Assembly: GCA_943787205.1 (NCBI GenBank)
Contig: CALSLN010000020.1
Coordinates: 1 to 49,427, forward strand
Direction: 5' to 3'
Length of the DNA: 49,427 bases
DNA from: an uncultured Rhodospirillaceae bacterium
Lineage (GTDB): Bacteria > Pseudomonadota > Alphaproteobacteria > Rhodospirillales > Rhodospirillaceae
This document shows, piece after piece, positions 1-8,122 of the stretch. How positions within the stretch are numbered: position 1 is the first letter of the stretch; each line of letters begins with the position of its first letter. The position numbers and the translations under genes were made by a program. The notes beneath the pieces were generated by a model, which saw only the letters and a list, made by a program, of their open reading frames with translations, was not told where the DNA came from and ran no database searches.

Positions 1-464
1 GCTGCGATCAATTTTCCGCGTGACATCTCTTGCGGGTAATCAGCGATCACCGTCCCGATCATCCCGCCAACACACGCCGTGCCAACAGCGTAGAGACACC
101 GGTATATGGTCAACTCGAACGCCGACGACGCGATTGGGTACAGAGCGAATCCAACTGCGAGCATCAGCACGCCAAACACAAAGACCGGACGCCGCCCTAT
201 GCGGTCAGACAAAATGCCCGCTGGAGCAACCAATAACAGGGTGATGATTTCTTGAAAGAACGCCAGGTCACCCGTCAACGTCCCTTGTTCGTTCTGAGCA
301 ATAGCAAGGTGCTCGGTGAGGATATACGCCTGCAAAACGTTGATCAGAGAAATAAATGCGATGCTGACAAAGGACGCGTAGAGAAATGCAACACAGTTGA
401 AACGGCTAATTTCAGGCATCAGCCAAATCGGCCCCAGTTTCTGGCAGGTCGTATCCGGTTGCAT
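1..464 (-). CDS. MFS transporter, N-terminal part (runs off window)
   Basis: This is the first 154 codons of a membrane transporter of the major facilitator superfamily; the rest lies left of the window. Translated from ATG at 464 it has a hydrophobic first helix (about residues 22-42), a second one (about 68-80), and then the loop motif LSDRIGRRPV. That motif is the conserved MFS motif A between helices 2 and 3. Further hydrophobic stretches follow (VFVFGVLMLAVGFALY and a Gly-rich helix). A GGGGA sequence lies about 6 bases before the ATG. It is codirectional with the SDR gene ending at 610, 145 bp away, so it may export or import a substrate or product of that enzyme. The substrate cannot be inferred. 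Confidence 0.8.
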   Translation of the reverse strand, partial: MQPDTTCQKLGPIWLMPEISRFNCVAFLYASFVSIAFISLINVLQAYILTEHLAIAQNEQGTLTGDLAFFQEIITLLLVAPAGILSDRIGRRPVFVFGVLMLAVGFALYPIASSAFELTIYRCLYAVGTACVGGMIGTVIADYPQEMSRGKLIA

Positions 465-609
465 GAAGAGTCCCCAAGGTATGTTGCGCCCCGACGAGCA
501 AGCCCGCGTGCGGTGGCTACCTTAGCCATGGCGGCACATAGGATAGGTCTCGATAACACCACCTGACCGCAATGTGGTTAAAAAACCCTGTGCCCAGTGG
601 GGCTATATA

Positions 610-1428
610 TTAGGCACTCAAATCATAGCGTGCCCATAAATCACGCTTATTGAATTTAGACGTGAGGAGACGTCCGAGTATTTTACCTGTGGTCAGCCAC
701 TTGATATGCGTCCCCATAGCGTCATCGGCCAATACCCGCTCGACAATCCACGGGGTTGTGGTTTCAACGTAGTCACCAAGAAGATTGATCGGCTTCATAA
801 CCTTAGGTCGAACAGCCGGTGGCACCTGCTTCATCTGAGCGATCATGTTTTCAGTCAAATTCATACCTGGACTAATCATGCCGACTTTTATGGGGCGGCC
901 TTTGAGTTCCTTGATGAGACTCTCGGTGAAGTACCGCACCGTGCTCTTGGTCGTGCCGTACCCAATCATGCCCGGAATGACGCGACCGTCAGATCCAGCG
1001 CCATAGGTGTTATAGATATGGCCGTGCCCTTGGGCTGTCATGCCCCGCAGCGCCACTTGGCAGCCATTAATCGTGCCGACGACATTGCCCTGGATCATGG
1101 TTTTAATTTCGGCCGGCGTTAGTTGCTGGAACGTTACGCCGGTGCGAGCGAAGCCGGCGTTGTTGATCCAAATATCAACCGCCTCAAATTCCTGGATCGC
1201 AAAATCCCACAGCACTTGAACTTCAACCGCATCTGAGACTTCGCACACGACACCCGCAACCCGCGCGCCATCTTTGGCTTCGCTTTGCAAAGCCTTGACC
1301 GCGTCATCAATGGTGTCCTGAGAGCGGCCGGAGATCACCACATTGACGCCGCGATTCAAAAACTCCTTCGCGTAGCCCCGGCCAATGCCTTTGGTGGAAC
1401 CGGTTACGACCGCTGTTTTCTGAGCCAT
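610..1428 (-). CDS. SDR-family NAD(P)-dependent oxidoreductase
   Basis: Classical short-chain dehydrogenase/reductase of 272 residues, a cytoplasmic NAD(P)-dependent alcohol/ketone oxidoreductase of unknown substrate. The cofactor motif TGSTKGIG is at residues 9-16, the NNAG motif at about 89-92, and the catalytic pair at Tyr157 and Lys161 (YGTTK). Ser146 is a candidate catalytic serine, although the segment around it is longer than usual. I chose ATG 1428 because it sits just before the Rossmann strand and has AGGA 8 bases upstream; an in-frame ATG at 1473 adds 15 unlikely residues. It is clearly homologous to the divergent SDR at 1600-2442, sharing the DIWINNAG block and the LIKE..K segment. 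The pair probably arose by duplication. Confidence 0.88.
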   Translation of the reverse strand: MAQKTAVVTGSTKGIGRGYAKEFLNRGVNVVISGRSQDTIDDAVKALQSEAKDGARVAGVVCEVSDAVEVQVLWDFAIQEFEAVDIWINNAGFARTGVTFQQLTPAEIKTMIQGNVVGTINGCQVALRGMTAQGHGHIYNTYGAGSDGRVIPGMIGYGTTKSTVRYFTESLIKELKGRPIKVGMISPGMNLTENMIAQMKQVPPAVRPKVMKPINLLGDYVETTTPWIVERVLADDAMGTHIKWLTTGKILGRLLTSKFNKRDLWARYDLSA

Positions 1429-1599
1429 CACTGTAGTCCTCGTGAATATCGAATGTCTGCACGTGATGATCATACCGGCCTAACGCGCGTCACCGACGAC
1501 AGGGTAACGCGAGTCCGACACGCGGCCAACACACCGGGCTACCATCCCCTGACAACCCAGTGGTCGTGGTAAGGTCAAGCAACACAAGACAGGAGCACA
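1429..1599. promoter_or_regulatory. Divergent intergenic region between two SDR genes
   Basis: The 171 bp between the start codons of the two divergent SDR genes must hold the promoters of both. I do not see a convincing -35/-10 pair or operator palindrome by eye. The plus-strand gene has a clear ribosome-binding site (ACAGGAG) 5 bases before its ATG at 1600. No regulator gene is adjacent. Confidence 0.4.
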
Positions 1600-2442
1600 A
1601 TGGTGGCAGACCAAAAGACAGTGGTGGTGACGGGCGGAACCCGCGGCATCGGGCATGGATTGGCGCAGGAATTTCTCAAGCGCGGAACCAATGTGGTGAT
1701 CTGCGGACGCAGCCAAGGCGCCGTCGACAGCGCCCTCGCCGAACTGAACCCACATGCTGTTGGTGGTGCACGGGTCGCCGGAACGCCATGCGATGTCACA
1801 CAGTATGATCAAGTCGTGGCTTTGTGGGACTTCTCAAAAAAGGAATTCGGCACCGTTGATATTTGGATCAACAACGCAGGTATGTCGAATACCAGATTCC
1901 CAATCGGCAGATTGCCCCAAGACGAAGTTGAAGCCGTCACGGCGGTTAACCTGATTGGCACCATGAACGGAGCACAGGTCGCCCTTAACGGAATGACCGA
2001 GCAAGGCCATGGCGCGCTCTATAACTTTGAGGGGTTCGGCTCCAACGGCATGAAGCAATTTGGCATGAGCCTGTATGGCTGCACCAAATTCGGCCTGACC
2101 TATTTTACGAAAGCACTCATTAAAGAAACAAAAGACAGCCCCGTTATCGTTGGCTACATGAGCCCGGGCATTGTGATCACCGATCTCTCCATGCGCGACC
2201 GGGGCAAAATGGCACCGGACCGTTGGGAGTCTGTGAAGAAAGTCTTCAACATCATTGCAGACCGGGTTGAAACCGTGACGCCGTGGTTGGTTGAAAACGT
2301 GCTGGCCAATAACAAGCACGGCGCGCGCATCGCTTGGCTCACAGGCAAGAAAGCCGCTGGTCGCTTTATCAAGTCACGCTTTGTCTCAACGGTCGGTCGT
2401 TTTCCTGAACTAGAACTAACAGACGACCAAGAAGCCGCTTAA
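1600..2442 (+). CDS. SDR-family NAD(P)-dependent oxidoreductase
   Basis: SDR enzyme of 280 residues. The glycine motif TGGTRGIG is at residues 11-18, NNAG at 91-94, and the catalytic Tyr159 and Lys163 are in YGCTK. A good ribosome-binding site (CAGGAG) supports the ATG start. It is a paralogue of the divergent SDR at 610-1428, and both share an unusual long segment before the catalytic Tyr (GFGSNG here, GAGSDG there). Its 3' end overlaps the last 4 bp of the convergent SDR gene at 2439. Neither substrate nor stereochemistry can be predicted. The neighbourhood is rich in catabolic enzymes, so a role in oxidising or reducing a breakdown intermediate is likely but inferred. Confidence 0.88.
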   Translation: MVADQKTVVVTGGTRGIGHGLAQEFLKRGTNVVICGRSQGAVDSALAELNPHAVGGARVAGTPCDVTQYDQVVALWDFSKKEFGTVDIWINNAGMSNTRFPIGRLPQDEVEAVTAVNLIGTMNGAQVALNGMTEQGHGALYNFEGFGSNGMKQFGMSLYGCTKFGLTYFTKALIKETKDSPVIVGYMSPGIVITDLSMRDRGKMAPDRWESVKKVFNIIADRVETVTPWLVENVLANNKHGARIAWLTGKKAAGRFIKSRFVSTVGRFPELELTDDQEAA

Positions 2443-3275
2443 TGCATTTCCTCGCCACCGGAGACGTTCATGGCTTCTCCTGTGATGTAGGCGGCTTCGT
2501 CTGACGCTAGGAACACGCAAGCGTTGGCTGTATCCGACGCCAGGCCAACTCGGCCCAAGGGAATCTTCGCCTTGCGGAAATCCAACACGCCATCTGTATC
2601 TTTGCCAAGCACTTCGCCACGTCGGGCATTTTGAATCGCGCCGAGGCCAGTGGTGACATGATTGGGGCAGACCGCATTACTGGTAATGCCGTACTCGCCC
2701 AATTCAGCGGCAGCCGTGCGGGTGAGGCCAATCATACCGTGCTTTGATGAGGTGTAGTGAACCAACAAAGGCGCGGGACTCTTGGCAGCCTGACTCGCAA
2801 TATTAATGATCCGCCCGCCAAAGCCTTGCCTGATAAATACCTGAGCGGCGTGTTTGGTAAACAAGAAGGGGCCACGGAGGTTGACGTCTAGCACCACATC
2901 CCACTCGTCGATCGACATCTCCATCAGCGGTTTCATGATGTAACCGATACCCGCGTTGTTCACTACGATATCTAGCTTACCGAACTGGCTCACTGTATCT
3001 GCAATGGTTCGACTGATATCGTCTTCGGATCGCACGTCACACACCATGGTGTGAACGTTGCCGCCAGTTTCTTCACGGAGCGCCGCAGCGACCTCTTCCA
3101 TTTCTTCCGAGGTTCCGATGTGATTGGCCGGTAAATGGTCGCCAGAAGCTTTACCGATATCGGTGATGACAACGGTTGCGCCCTCTTCCGCAAAACGGCG
3201 CGCGATGCCTTCGCCCAGACCTTTTTTACGACCCGCGCCAGTGATGATGGCGACTTTATCTTGCAAGCGTCCCAC
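2439..3275 (-). CDS. SDR-family oxidoreductase, last gene of PrpD/TRAP operon
   Basis: SDR enzyme of 278 residues from a GTG start at 3275. That start is preceded by AGGAGA at 6 bases and leads straight into the Rossmann strand (GRLQDKVAIITGAG); longer upstream frames run into the previous gene. The glycine motif TGAGRKKGLGEG is at about 12-23, NNAG at 106-109, and the catalytic triad Ser161, Tyr174 and Lys178 is complete with normal spacing. The C-terminus ends in the usual ITGEAMNVSGGEEMH. It lies 10 bp after the HapK-like gene, so it belongs to a five-gene operon starting at 7445. It is more like the FabG-type SDRs than the two SDRs at 610 and 1600. Confidence 0.9.
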   Translation of the reverse strand: MGRLQDKVAIITGAGRKKGLGEGIARRFAEEGATVVITDIGKASGDHLPANHIGTSEEMEEVAAALREETGGNVHTMVCDVRSEDDISRTIADTVSQFGKLDIVVNNAGIGYIMKPLMEMSIDEWDVVLDVNLRGPFLFTKHAAQVFIRQGFGGRIINIASQAAKSPAPLLVHYTSSKHGMIGLTRTAAAELGEYGITSNAVCPNHVTTGLGAIQNARRGEVLGKDTDGVLDFRKAKIPLGRVGLASDTANACVFLASDEAAYITGEAMNVSGGEEMH

Positions 3276-3285
3276 GTCTTCTCTC

Positions 3286-3600
3286 CTAGTCGCTGATCTT
3301 GTCGCACAGCATGGCGACTGGGTTATCGGCAATCTCGCGGAATTTTTCTGAGATTGGCTTTTGCGCATCAGTCGCCACGTCAAGATTGAATTGATCGAGA
3401 TCGTTAATCTGAATCACTTCCACATAACGATAGGGGGCGGCATTTTCAGTGCGGAACAAGTTATTGGCCCGGAACAGATCAAAGCCATCGACGCCCTTAT
3501 GGCCACGCACAGTCGGTAGGTCAGCGGACTTCGCCCACGCTTCGTAATCGGCTTCGGATACGCCGTCCTTCAAATTAAACATCACGATTAAGGCTGGCAT
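3286..3600 (-). CDS. HapK/RedY-like small protein
   Basis: Small soluble protein of 104 residues, alpha-beta in pattern, starting MPALIVMFNLKDGV. The early segment (NLK.GV...DYEAWAK...LPTVRG) matches what I recall of the RedY-like/HapK family, relatives of the dimeric alpha-beta barrel fold. HapK and RedY occur in prodigiosin-type gene clusters, but their chemistry is not well defined and nothing else here points to prodiginines. The ATG at 3600 is chosen for its AGGA box 6 bases upstream and fit with the family start. It sits between the TRAP binding-protein gene (13 bp) and the SDR gene (10 bp), so it is co-transcribed with the PrpD genes. The family call is moderately sure; its role in this operon is unknown. 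Confidence 0.65.
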   Translation of the reverse strand: MPALIVMFNLKDGVSEADYEAWAKSADLPTVRGHKGVDGFDLFRANNLFRTENAAPYRYVEVIQINDLDQFNLDVATDAQKPISEKFREIADNPVAMLCDKISD

Positions 3601-3613
3601 GGTGACGGTCCTT

Positions 3614-4642
3614 CTATTGATTGGTTTCGGATTGGCTGCGTGCGTACGCCGCCTGCCCTTCAAGCACAAGATTATAAATGTCCTCAGCTTCTCCGCCAAT
3701 GGACTCAAGAATTGCGGCATAAGAGGATTGAGCCTGAGTCGTCCAGGCCGCGCGCTGGTCATCATTTAGATGATGCAGCGTGACACCGAGGCCGGGTAAA
3801 TCATCTTCGACTTTAGCCATCCATTCGCGGACACGATCGCGCGCTGCCTTTGGACCGGGATACGCTGTGCTGACCAGGTTTTTCTGCTCCGGTGAAAGAC
3901 CGTCCCAGAATTTTTTGTTTAACAGAATTGAGCTAGGCTCGATGGCATGCCCGGTGAGCGTAAAATGCGTCGCTTCCGTGAAAATACCCGTCATCCAATA
4001 AAAGATCGTAACTGCCTCGCCACCGCTAATCATCCCTGTTTGCAATGATTGTAAAATATCATTGGAACTCATGTATACGGCATCGGCCTCAAGGCCTTCG
4101 AAATACACCGAGGACGCCTTAGTGGTTTGCACGCGCATGGGAAAAGACTTCACCGTATCAGGCGTCAGGAACGGGCGATCACCGAACAAATGGTTAGACC
4201 CTGCTTCGGTCCAGCGCAAAAACATGATGCCTTTCTCTGCAAACATCTCTTGGAATTTTGGCAACGCGTACTCATCCAAGACAAAGTCCGCTTCCGGCGT
4301 AGACTCAAACAGGAACGGCAATTGAAGCACGGCCAACTCTGGGATCATCGCCGCACCAGAACCAAGAGGAGAGCTAACGAACTGCAAACGATTACGCCGC
4401 AAGGAATTTAAGCGTTCTTCCGAACTCCCCGTCTCGCCGCGCACAAGAAGCTCTAGGTCAAGACCGACATCTTCGCTGGCTTCGAAGGCTGCGCTGACGT
4501 CCTGCCAATTTAAATCCCAGGGGGTATTGGGCACCGAGTAGGCGCCAATAGTCATGACCTTGCGATCTTCAGCTTGAGCGGACCCTGCGGCAGTCGCCGC
4601 GACCAGACCGGATAACAGCGCTGTGATTAGTGTGAGTTTCAT
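3614..4642 (-). CDS. TRAP transporter substrate-binding protein (DctP family)
   Basis: Periplasmic solute-binding protein of 342 residues. It has a typical signal peptide, residues 1 to about 24, with cleavage after AQA in GSAQAEDRK. The body has the DctP pattern: a central segment with FPMRVQTTKASSVYFEGL (the conserved Arg that usually binds a carboxylate) and the following Q-T-G-M-I-S-GGEAV region. TRAP systems bind organic acids and hand them to small and large membrane subunits; none is visible in this window, so the gene is an orphan here. It overlaps the upstream PrpD gene by 4 bp (ATGA), so the two are translationally coupled. The ligand is therefore likely the acid processed by the PrpD-type enzymes. 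Confidence 0.85.
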   Translation of the reverse strand: MKLTLITALLSGLVAATAAGSAQAEDRKVMTIGAYSVPNTPWDLNWQDVSAAFEASEDVGLDLELLVRGETGSSEERLNSLRRNRLQFVSSPLGSGAAMIPELAVLQLPFLFESTPEADFVLDEYALPKFQEMFAEKGIMFLRWTEAGSNHLFGDRPFLTPDTVKSFPMRVQTTKASSVYFEGLEADAVYMSSNDILQSLQTGMISGGEAVTIFYWMTGIFTEATHFTLTGHAIEPSSILLNKKFWDGLSPEQKNLVSTAYPGPKAARDRVREWMAKVEDDLPGLGVTLHHLNDDQRAAWTTQAQSSYAAILESIGGEAEDIYNLVLEGQAAYARSQSETNQ

Positions 4643-6024
4643 ACTTGGACCTTTTCCATATCAAAACCGGCTGCGAGATTGCTGACGATGGTTACATCGG
4701 CTTCATCTTGCAGCGCCATAAGGCGGGAATAGAGTTTGTCTGCCATATCAACAGGAAGCGGTTGAGCGGCTGATGCCGCACTATCCATAAACTTCGCCCG
4801 ATGCTGAGCCTCGCTCATGGGGTTGTCCGGATGCCCAAGCAAACAGGCGATGTTCTCTTCGAACGTGCGGCCATCAGATAGTTTGACCGACACTTTCTGT
4901 GGCGCCAATGCATTCACGTCTGGATTGCCATCATCTTCAACGCTGACCTTGGCGGCCAAGGCAAGCCGATCTGGGTCGGAGAGATTATCCAATGAAGAAC
5001 TGGCCACATTAATTGTGCCGTCGATCAACACGCTTGCGGCAAGGTACGGGAGACAAAGGCGCGCGTAGGGACCATCCATGCGATCTTTGACTTGGCGACC
5101 ACCGAGACGGTGCACAAAGGGCGGAACCGAGAGCGTCACGTTGTCTACATCAGCTGCGCCGAAGGAATGACCTTGCATGAGCCTCTGAAGCGCATCGATC
5201 GCACCATGGGATGCGCGACCGGATGGGAACGGTTTGAAGGATATTTCTGCCGTGCGCCAAACGTTGCCCAACGCGTCCAAATGCGGAGTCGCGTCTCCAT
5301 CAACCTCGAACAACTTGAAGTAACCGTAAGGGCCATCAAACACATCCGTCGGTCCGGTGAGATACATCCGTGCCATGTCCAATGCCGTAAGCGCGTTGCG
5401 AACACTGAATGCGATTTGGAGCCCGAGGGCCATACTTGCTTCCGTATGCGCCTGCATGGTGCCCGAAAGCTGGCTGTACAGGAGGCCAAAAAACTCTGAC
5501 GTGGTCGGGCGGTCAAAACCGGCGAGCTTGGCCAAAGCTGCGCCAGCCCCCATGGCACCACACACGCCGGGTCGGAAAAACCGAGCCCCTTGTGTTGCAG
5601 CAAGGCCCAACAACGCCGCAACGTCGTTGCCGATGTTAATCGCCGTGATGATGTCTTTGCCCGTCACGCGCCCAAAACGGTCAGCATGCGCCATAACGGT
5701 CGGCAAAATCACCGACATAGAATGCACAGTCGCCGCCTCATGGAAGCAGGCGTATTCGAGGCAATGAACCTGGTAGCCATTGGCCATCCCGGCACCGATG
5801 GGCGAAATCAATTGATCCGTTCCCCAGACCGGAACGCCGCCGTAGCCGAAATGAGATAACTGAATGTCTCGGAATATCTTGGCCTTAGATTCGGCACTCC
5901 CTGCTAAGCCACAGGCAATTGTATCGGCAACCACCACATTGGTCGCGGCCACGACATCTAACGGAAGACTGTCGAAGTTGGTCGACTCGATATGATCAAG
6001 AATGGCATCACGGACTAGGGTCAT
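4639..6024 (-). CDS. MmgE/PrpD family protein
   Basis: Protein of 461 residues with the MmgE/PrpD fold, a family that includes 2-methylcitrate dehydratase, cis-aconitate decarboxylase and an iminodisuccinate epimerase. Family signs are the helical N-terminus ending in VVVADTIACGLAG, the GM.NGYQVH region, ATQGARFFRPGVCGAMGAGAALAKL and the KPFPSGRASHGAIDAL segment. The usual signature around HALDYDD is changed: His87 is kept, but the following acidic positions read Glu90-Tyr-Ala-Cys. It is coupled by ATGA overlaps to the genes on both sides. It differs strongly from its neighbour at 6021, so it is not a recent duplicate. Dehydration, decarboxylation or isomerisation of a polycarboxylate is plausible; the substrate is unknown. 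Confidence 0.85.
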   Translation of the reverse strand: MTLVRDAILDHIESTNFDSLPLDVVAATNVVVADTIACGLAGSAESKAKIFRDIQLSHFGYGGVPVWGTDQLISPIGAGMANGYQVHCLEYACFHEAATVHSMSVILPTVMAHADRFGRVTGKDIITAINIGNDVAALLGLAATQGARFFRPGVCGAMGAGAALAKLAGFDRPTTSEFFGLLYSQLSGTMQAHTEASMALGLQIAFSVRNALTALDMARMYLTGPTDVFDGPYGYFKLFEVDGDATPHLDALGNVWRTAEISFKPFPSGRASHGAIDALQRLMQGHSFGAADVDNVTLSVPPFVHRLGGRQVKDRMDGPYARLCLPYLAASVLIDGTINVASSSLDNLSDPDRLALAAKVSVEDDGNPDVNALAPQKVSVKLSDGRTFEENIACLLGHPDNPMSEAQHRAKFMDSAASAAQPLPVDMADKLYSRLMALQDEADVTIVSNLAAGFDMEKVQV

Positions 6025-7445
6025 AATGACGGGACCGTAATCGTGCCCACCGCATCCAGCAAGGTGCCAGCGTCAGATTGCGTTTCAAATGACCGAAGCA
6101 TGGAACGCACAGAAACCGCCTGTTCAGCCGACAACAATCCAGATGTTGCATCCAAGAATTTCTGATCCACGGCGTCATCGTTTAACGGCACGACGGGGCC
6201 ACCGGGGTAATCGGCTAGGCCATCGACGACGAAGGTTCGTCCGTCATTGAGATCTATGGTCAAACGCGCATCAACAATATCACTATCATCCGCCTGGACC
6301 GTTTCATCGACTCGCACTTCGACCATCTTCTGAAACGAGATGCACGCCTCAGACAAAATGAAATCATCACGGAACTCAGCGCGACCTACGGTGCCGCGCA
6401 ACGCAATCGCCGCGAGTAAAAATGGGAAGCTGTATTTTGCTTGGAACGGCGTTTCGGCGAACGGATAAGAAATCACACTCCACATCTTGCTGCCCGCGGC
6501 CACGGCAATGTGTTTGATATCATCTGCCTTCACTGCGTTCTCAGCCATCACGCGCTTCAGAGCGTCCATGCCTGGGTGCGTAACGGCTCCGCACGGATAG
6601 GGTTTCGCACTCACGCCAGGAGCACCGAGGACAAATGGATCTCCGAACCGGCCTAAAGCTCGATCAACATCGACGGTGCCGCTTGTCGTCGTCAGATACC
6701 CCCGCGGGCCATCCAAAGCGTCATCGGGTCCATCAATTCCTGCTCGCGCAAGAAGCGCTGCCTCAAGTCCACGTGCTGCACACCACCCAACATGCATAGG
6801 TTTCGTCATCGTCCCCATAGAGGCCTGAATTCCGGCCGCCATCGACGCGGCATGGCCCAGACTCCAGGTCATGTGTTCCGCGCTCAGGCCAAGGAGTTTT
6901 CCTGCCGCGATGGCGCAACCAAAGGTGCCCAGGGTTCCCGACGTATGAAAACCGCTGAAGTAATGGTCGGGTGTGACCGTCAGCGCTAATTTGCCCGACA
7001 CCTCCCACCCCGCGACGAAGGCAGTGAGAAATGCTTCACCTGAGACCCCCTGGCCGGTTTCATTGCGGATTAATTCTGTTGTAGCGAACAATGTTGCCAG
7101 AAGCGGCGTGGTGCCATGCATCAGCAATCCAAACGGGCGCGCCTCGCCCTCTGGCAATTGCACGTCGTCCCAATCAAGAGCATTACCGCACGCGCCCACG
7201 TATAGCGCGGCATTGGCCAGATCTGTGGTTTGGCCCGGGTTGCCTAAGAGACGTGCCGGTCCAGGACCGCTGTTGACCACAAACGCCCCAAGACGGCTGG
7301 CGACATCGGTCTCTAAGCCAGCAATAGCAACGCCGACGCCGTCAACGAGACAGCGTTTTGCAGCGCCGATGACATCCTCGGGTATAGCCGCAAAGGTCAA
7401 CGCATCTGCAAAGGCGACGCTTTCTTGGGTCAGGCAATCAGGCAT
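6021..7445 (-). CDS. MmgE/PrpD family protein, first gene of operon
   Basis: Second MmgE/PrpD protein, 474 residues. It has the N-terminal VDGVGVAIAGLE block, the GNALDWDD signature (residues 87-94), the H-T-S-G-T-L-G-T-F-G-CAIAAGKLLGL segment and AKPYPCGAVTHPGMDAL. In the signature the usual His before the acidic cluster is Asn88, while the acidic residues (91, 93, 94) are kept. This is the mirror image of the change in the downstream paralogue. The two genes overlap by 4 bp, which favours joint synthesis and possibly a mixed complex. I see no strong ribosome-binding site before ATG 7445. The promoter should lie in the 83 bp shared with the divergent HD-domain gene. Confidence 0.85.
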   Translation of the reverse strand: MPDCLTQESVAFADALTFAAIPEDVIGAAKRCLVDGVGVAIAGLETDVASRLGAFVVNSGPGPARLLGNPGQTTDLANAALYVGACGNALDWDDVQLPEGEARPFGLLMHGTTPLLATLFATTELIRNETGQGVSGEAFLTAFVAGWEVSGKLALTVTPDHYFSGFHTSGTLGTFGCAIAAGKLLGLSAEHMTWSLGHAASMAAGIQASMGTMTKPMHVGWCAARGLEAALLARAGIDGPDDALDGPRGYLTTTSGTVDVDRALGRFGDPFVLGAPGVSAKPYPCGAVTHPGMDALKRVMAENAVKADDIKHIAVAAGSKMWSVISYPFAETPFQAKYSFPFLLAAIALRGTVGRAEFRDDFILSEACISFQKMVEVRVDETVQADDSDIVDARLTIDLNDGRTFVVDGLADYPGGPVVPLNDDAVDQKFLDATSGLLSAEQAVSVRSMLRSFETQSDAGTLLDAVGTITVPSL

Positions 7446-7528
7446 GCTTTAGTCATAGCAAAAGTAGCGGTAATTTAAACCGCAGATCGGATAGACTGGC
7501 CCTTCAGAGCAGGCGAGAGGACACAATC

Positions 7529-8122
7529 ATGGACGACAGTGGAAGTGACCCGACACAGGGTGGGACAGCGTTCGCCCCCTGGGTTTTGCCTGGCGTTCAA
7601 AAATCTGCGTTCACCAAAGGCTTTGTCGACCGCATCTTGACCCACCTCCAAGAACTGAATGACTCACGCGCCGAGGCGCCTGGCTTCGATAAAGTCACCA
7701 GACTTGAGCATTGCCTACAAACCGCCACCTTGGCCCATCAGGCCGGGGAAGATGAAGAGTACGTGGTGTGCTGTGTGATTCATGACATCGGCGATCTATT
7801 GGCGCCGTTCAATCACGGGGAATTCGCGGCGGCCCTGTTAGAGCCGTTTATCTCTGAGAAGAACTACTGGCTGATCGCAAACCATCATGCGTTTCAGGGC
7901 TATTACTATTTCAAAGGCCTCGGTCTCGATAAGAACATGCGGGATAAATACAAAGATCACCCGTGGTTCGAAGACGCGATCATCTTCTGCGACAAATACG
8001 ATATGCCGGCCTTTAACCCAGACATGGACTTCATGGCACTTGGGGACTTTGAACCGATGATCCGGCGCCTCTTGATGGCACCCAAGAAATCAATCTGGGC
8101 CCCAAATCCACCAGCGCCTTAA
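7529..8122 (+). CDS. HD-domain protein, PhnZ-like putative diiron oxygenase
   Basis: Cytoplasmic HD-domain protein of 197 residues with GAGAGGA 8 bases before the ATG. The metal ligands follow the order of the mixed-valent diiron oxygenases (PhnZ, TmpB): His61 in LEHCLQ, His85-Asp86 in HDIGD, His96 in NHGEF, His119/120 in NHH, and Asp155 in FCDKYD. In PhnZ a Tyr and a Glu located 10 and 7 residues before the first His close over the substrate; here those positions are Pro51 and Asp54. No phosphonate uptake gene is nearby. It could therefore be an oxygenase for another substrate, or a plain HD phosphohydrolase. It is divergent from the PrpD operon and ends overlapping the next gene by 4 bp. 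Confidence 0.75.
   Translation: MDDSGSDPTQGGTAFAPWVLPGVQKSAFTKGFVDRILTHLQELNDSRAEAPGFDKVTRLEHCLQTATLAHQAGEDEEYVVCCVIHDIGDLLAPFNHGEFAAALLEPFISEKNYWLIANHHAFQGYYYFKGLGLDKNMRDKYKDHPWFEDAIIFCDKYDMPAFNPDMDFMALGDFEPMIRRLLMAPKKSIWAPNPPAP

Noticed and set aside
3286..3600. Prodigiosin-type biosynthesis cluster suggested by the HapK/RedY-like protein
   Set aside because: No other prodiginine gene is present; the neighbours are catabolic.
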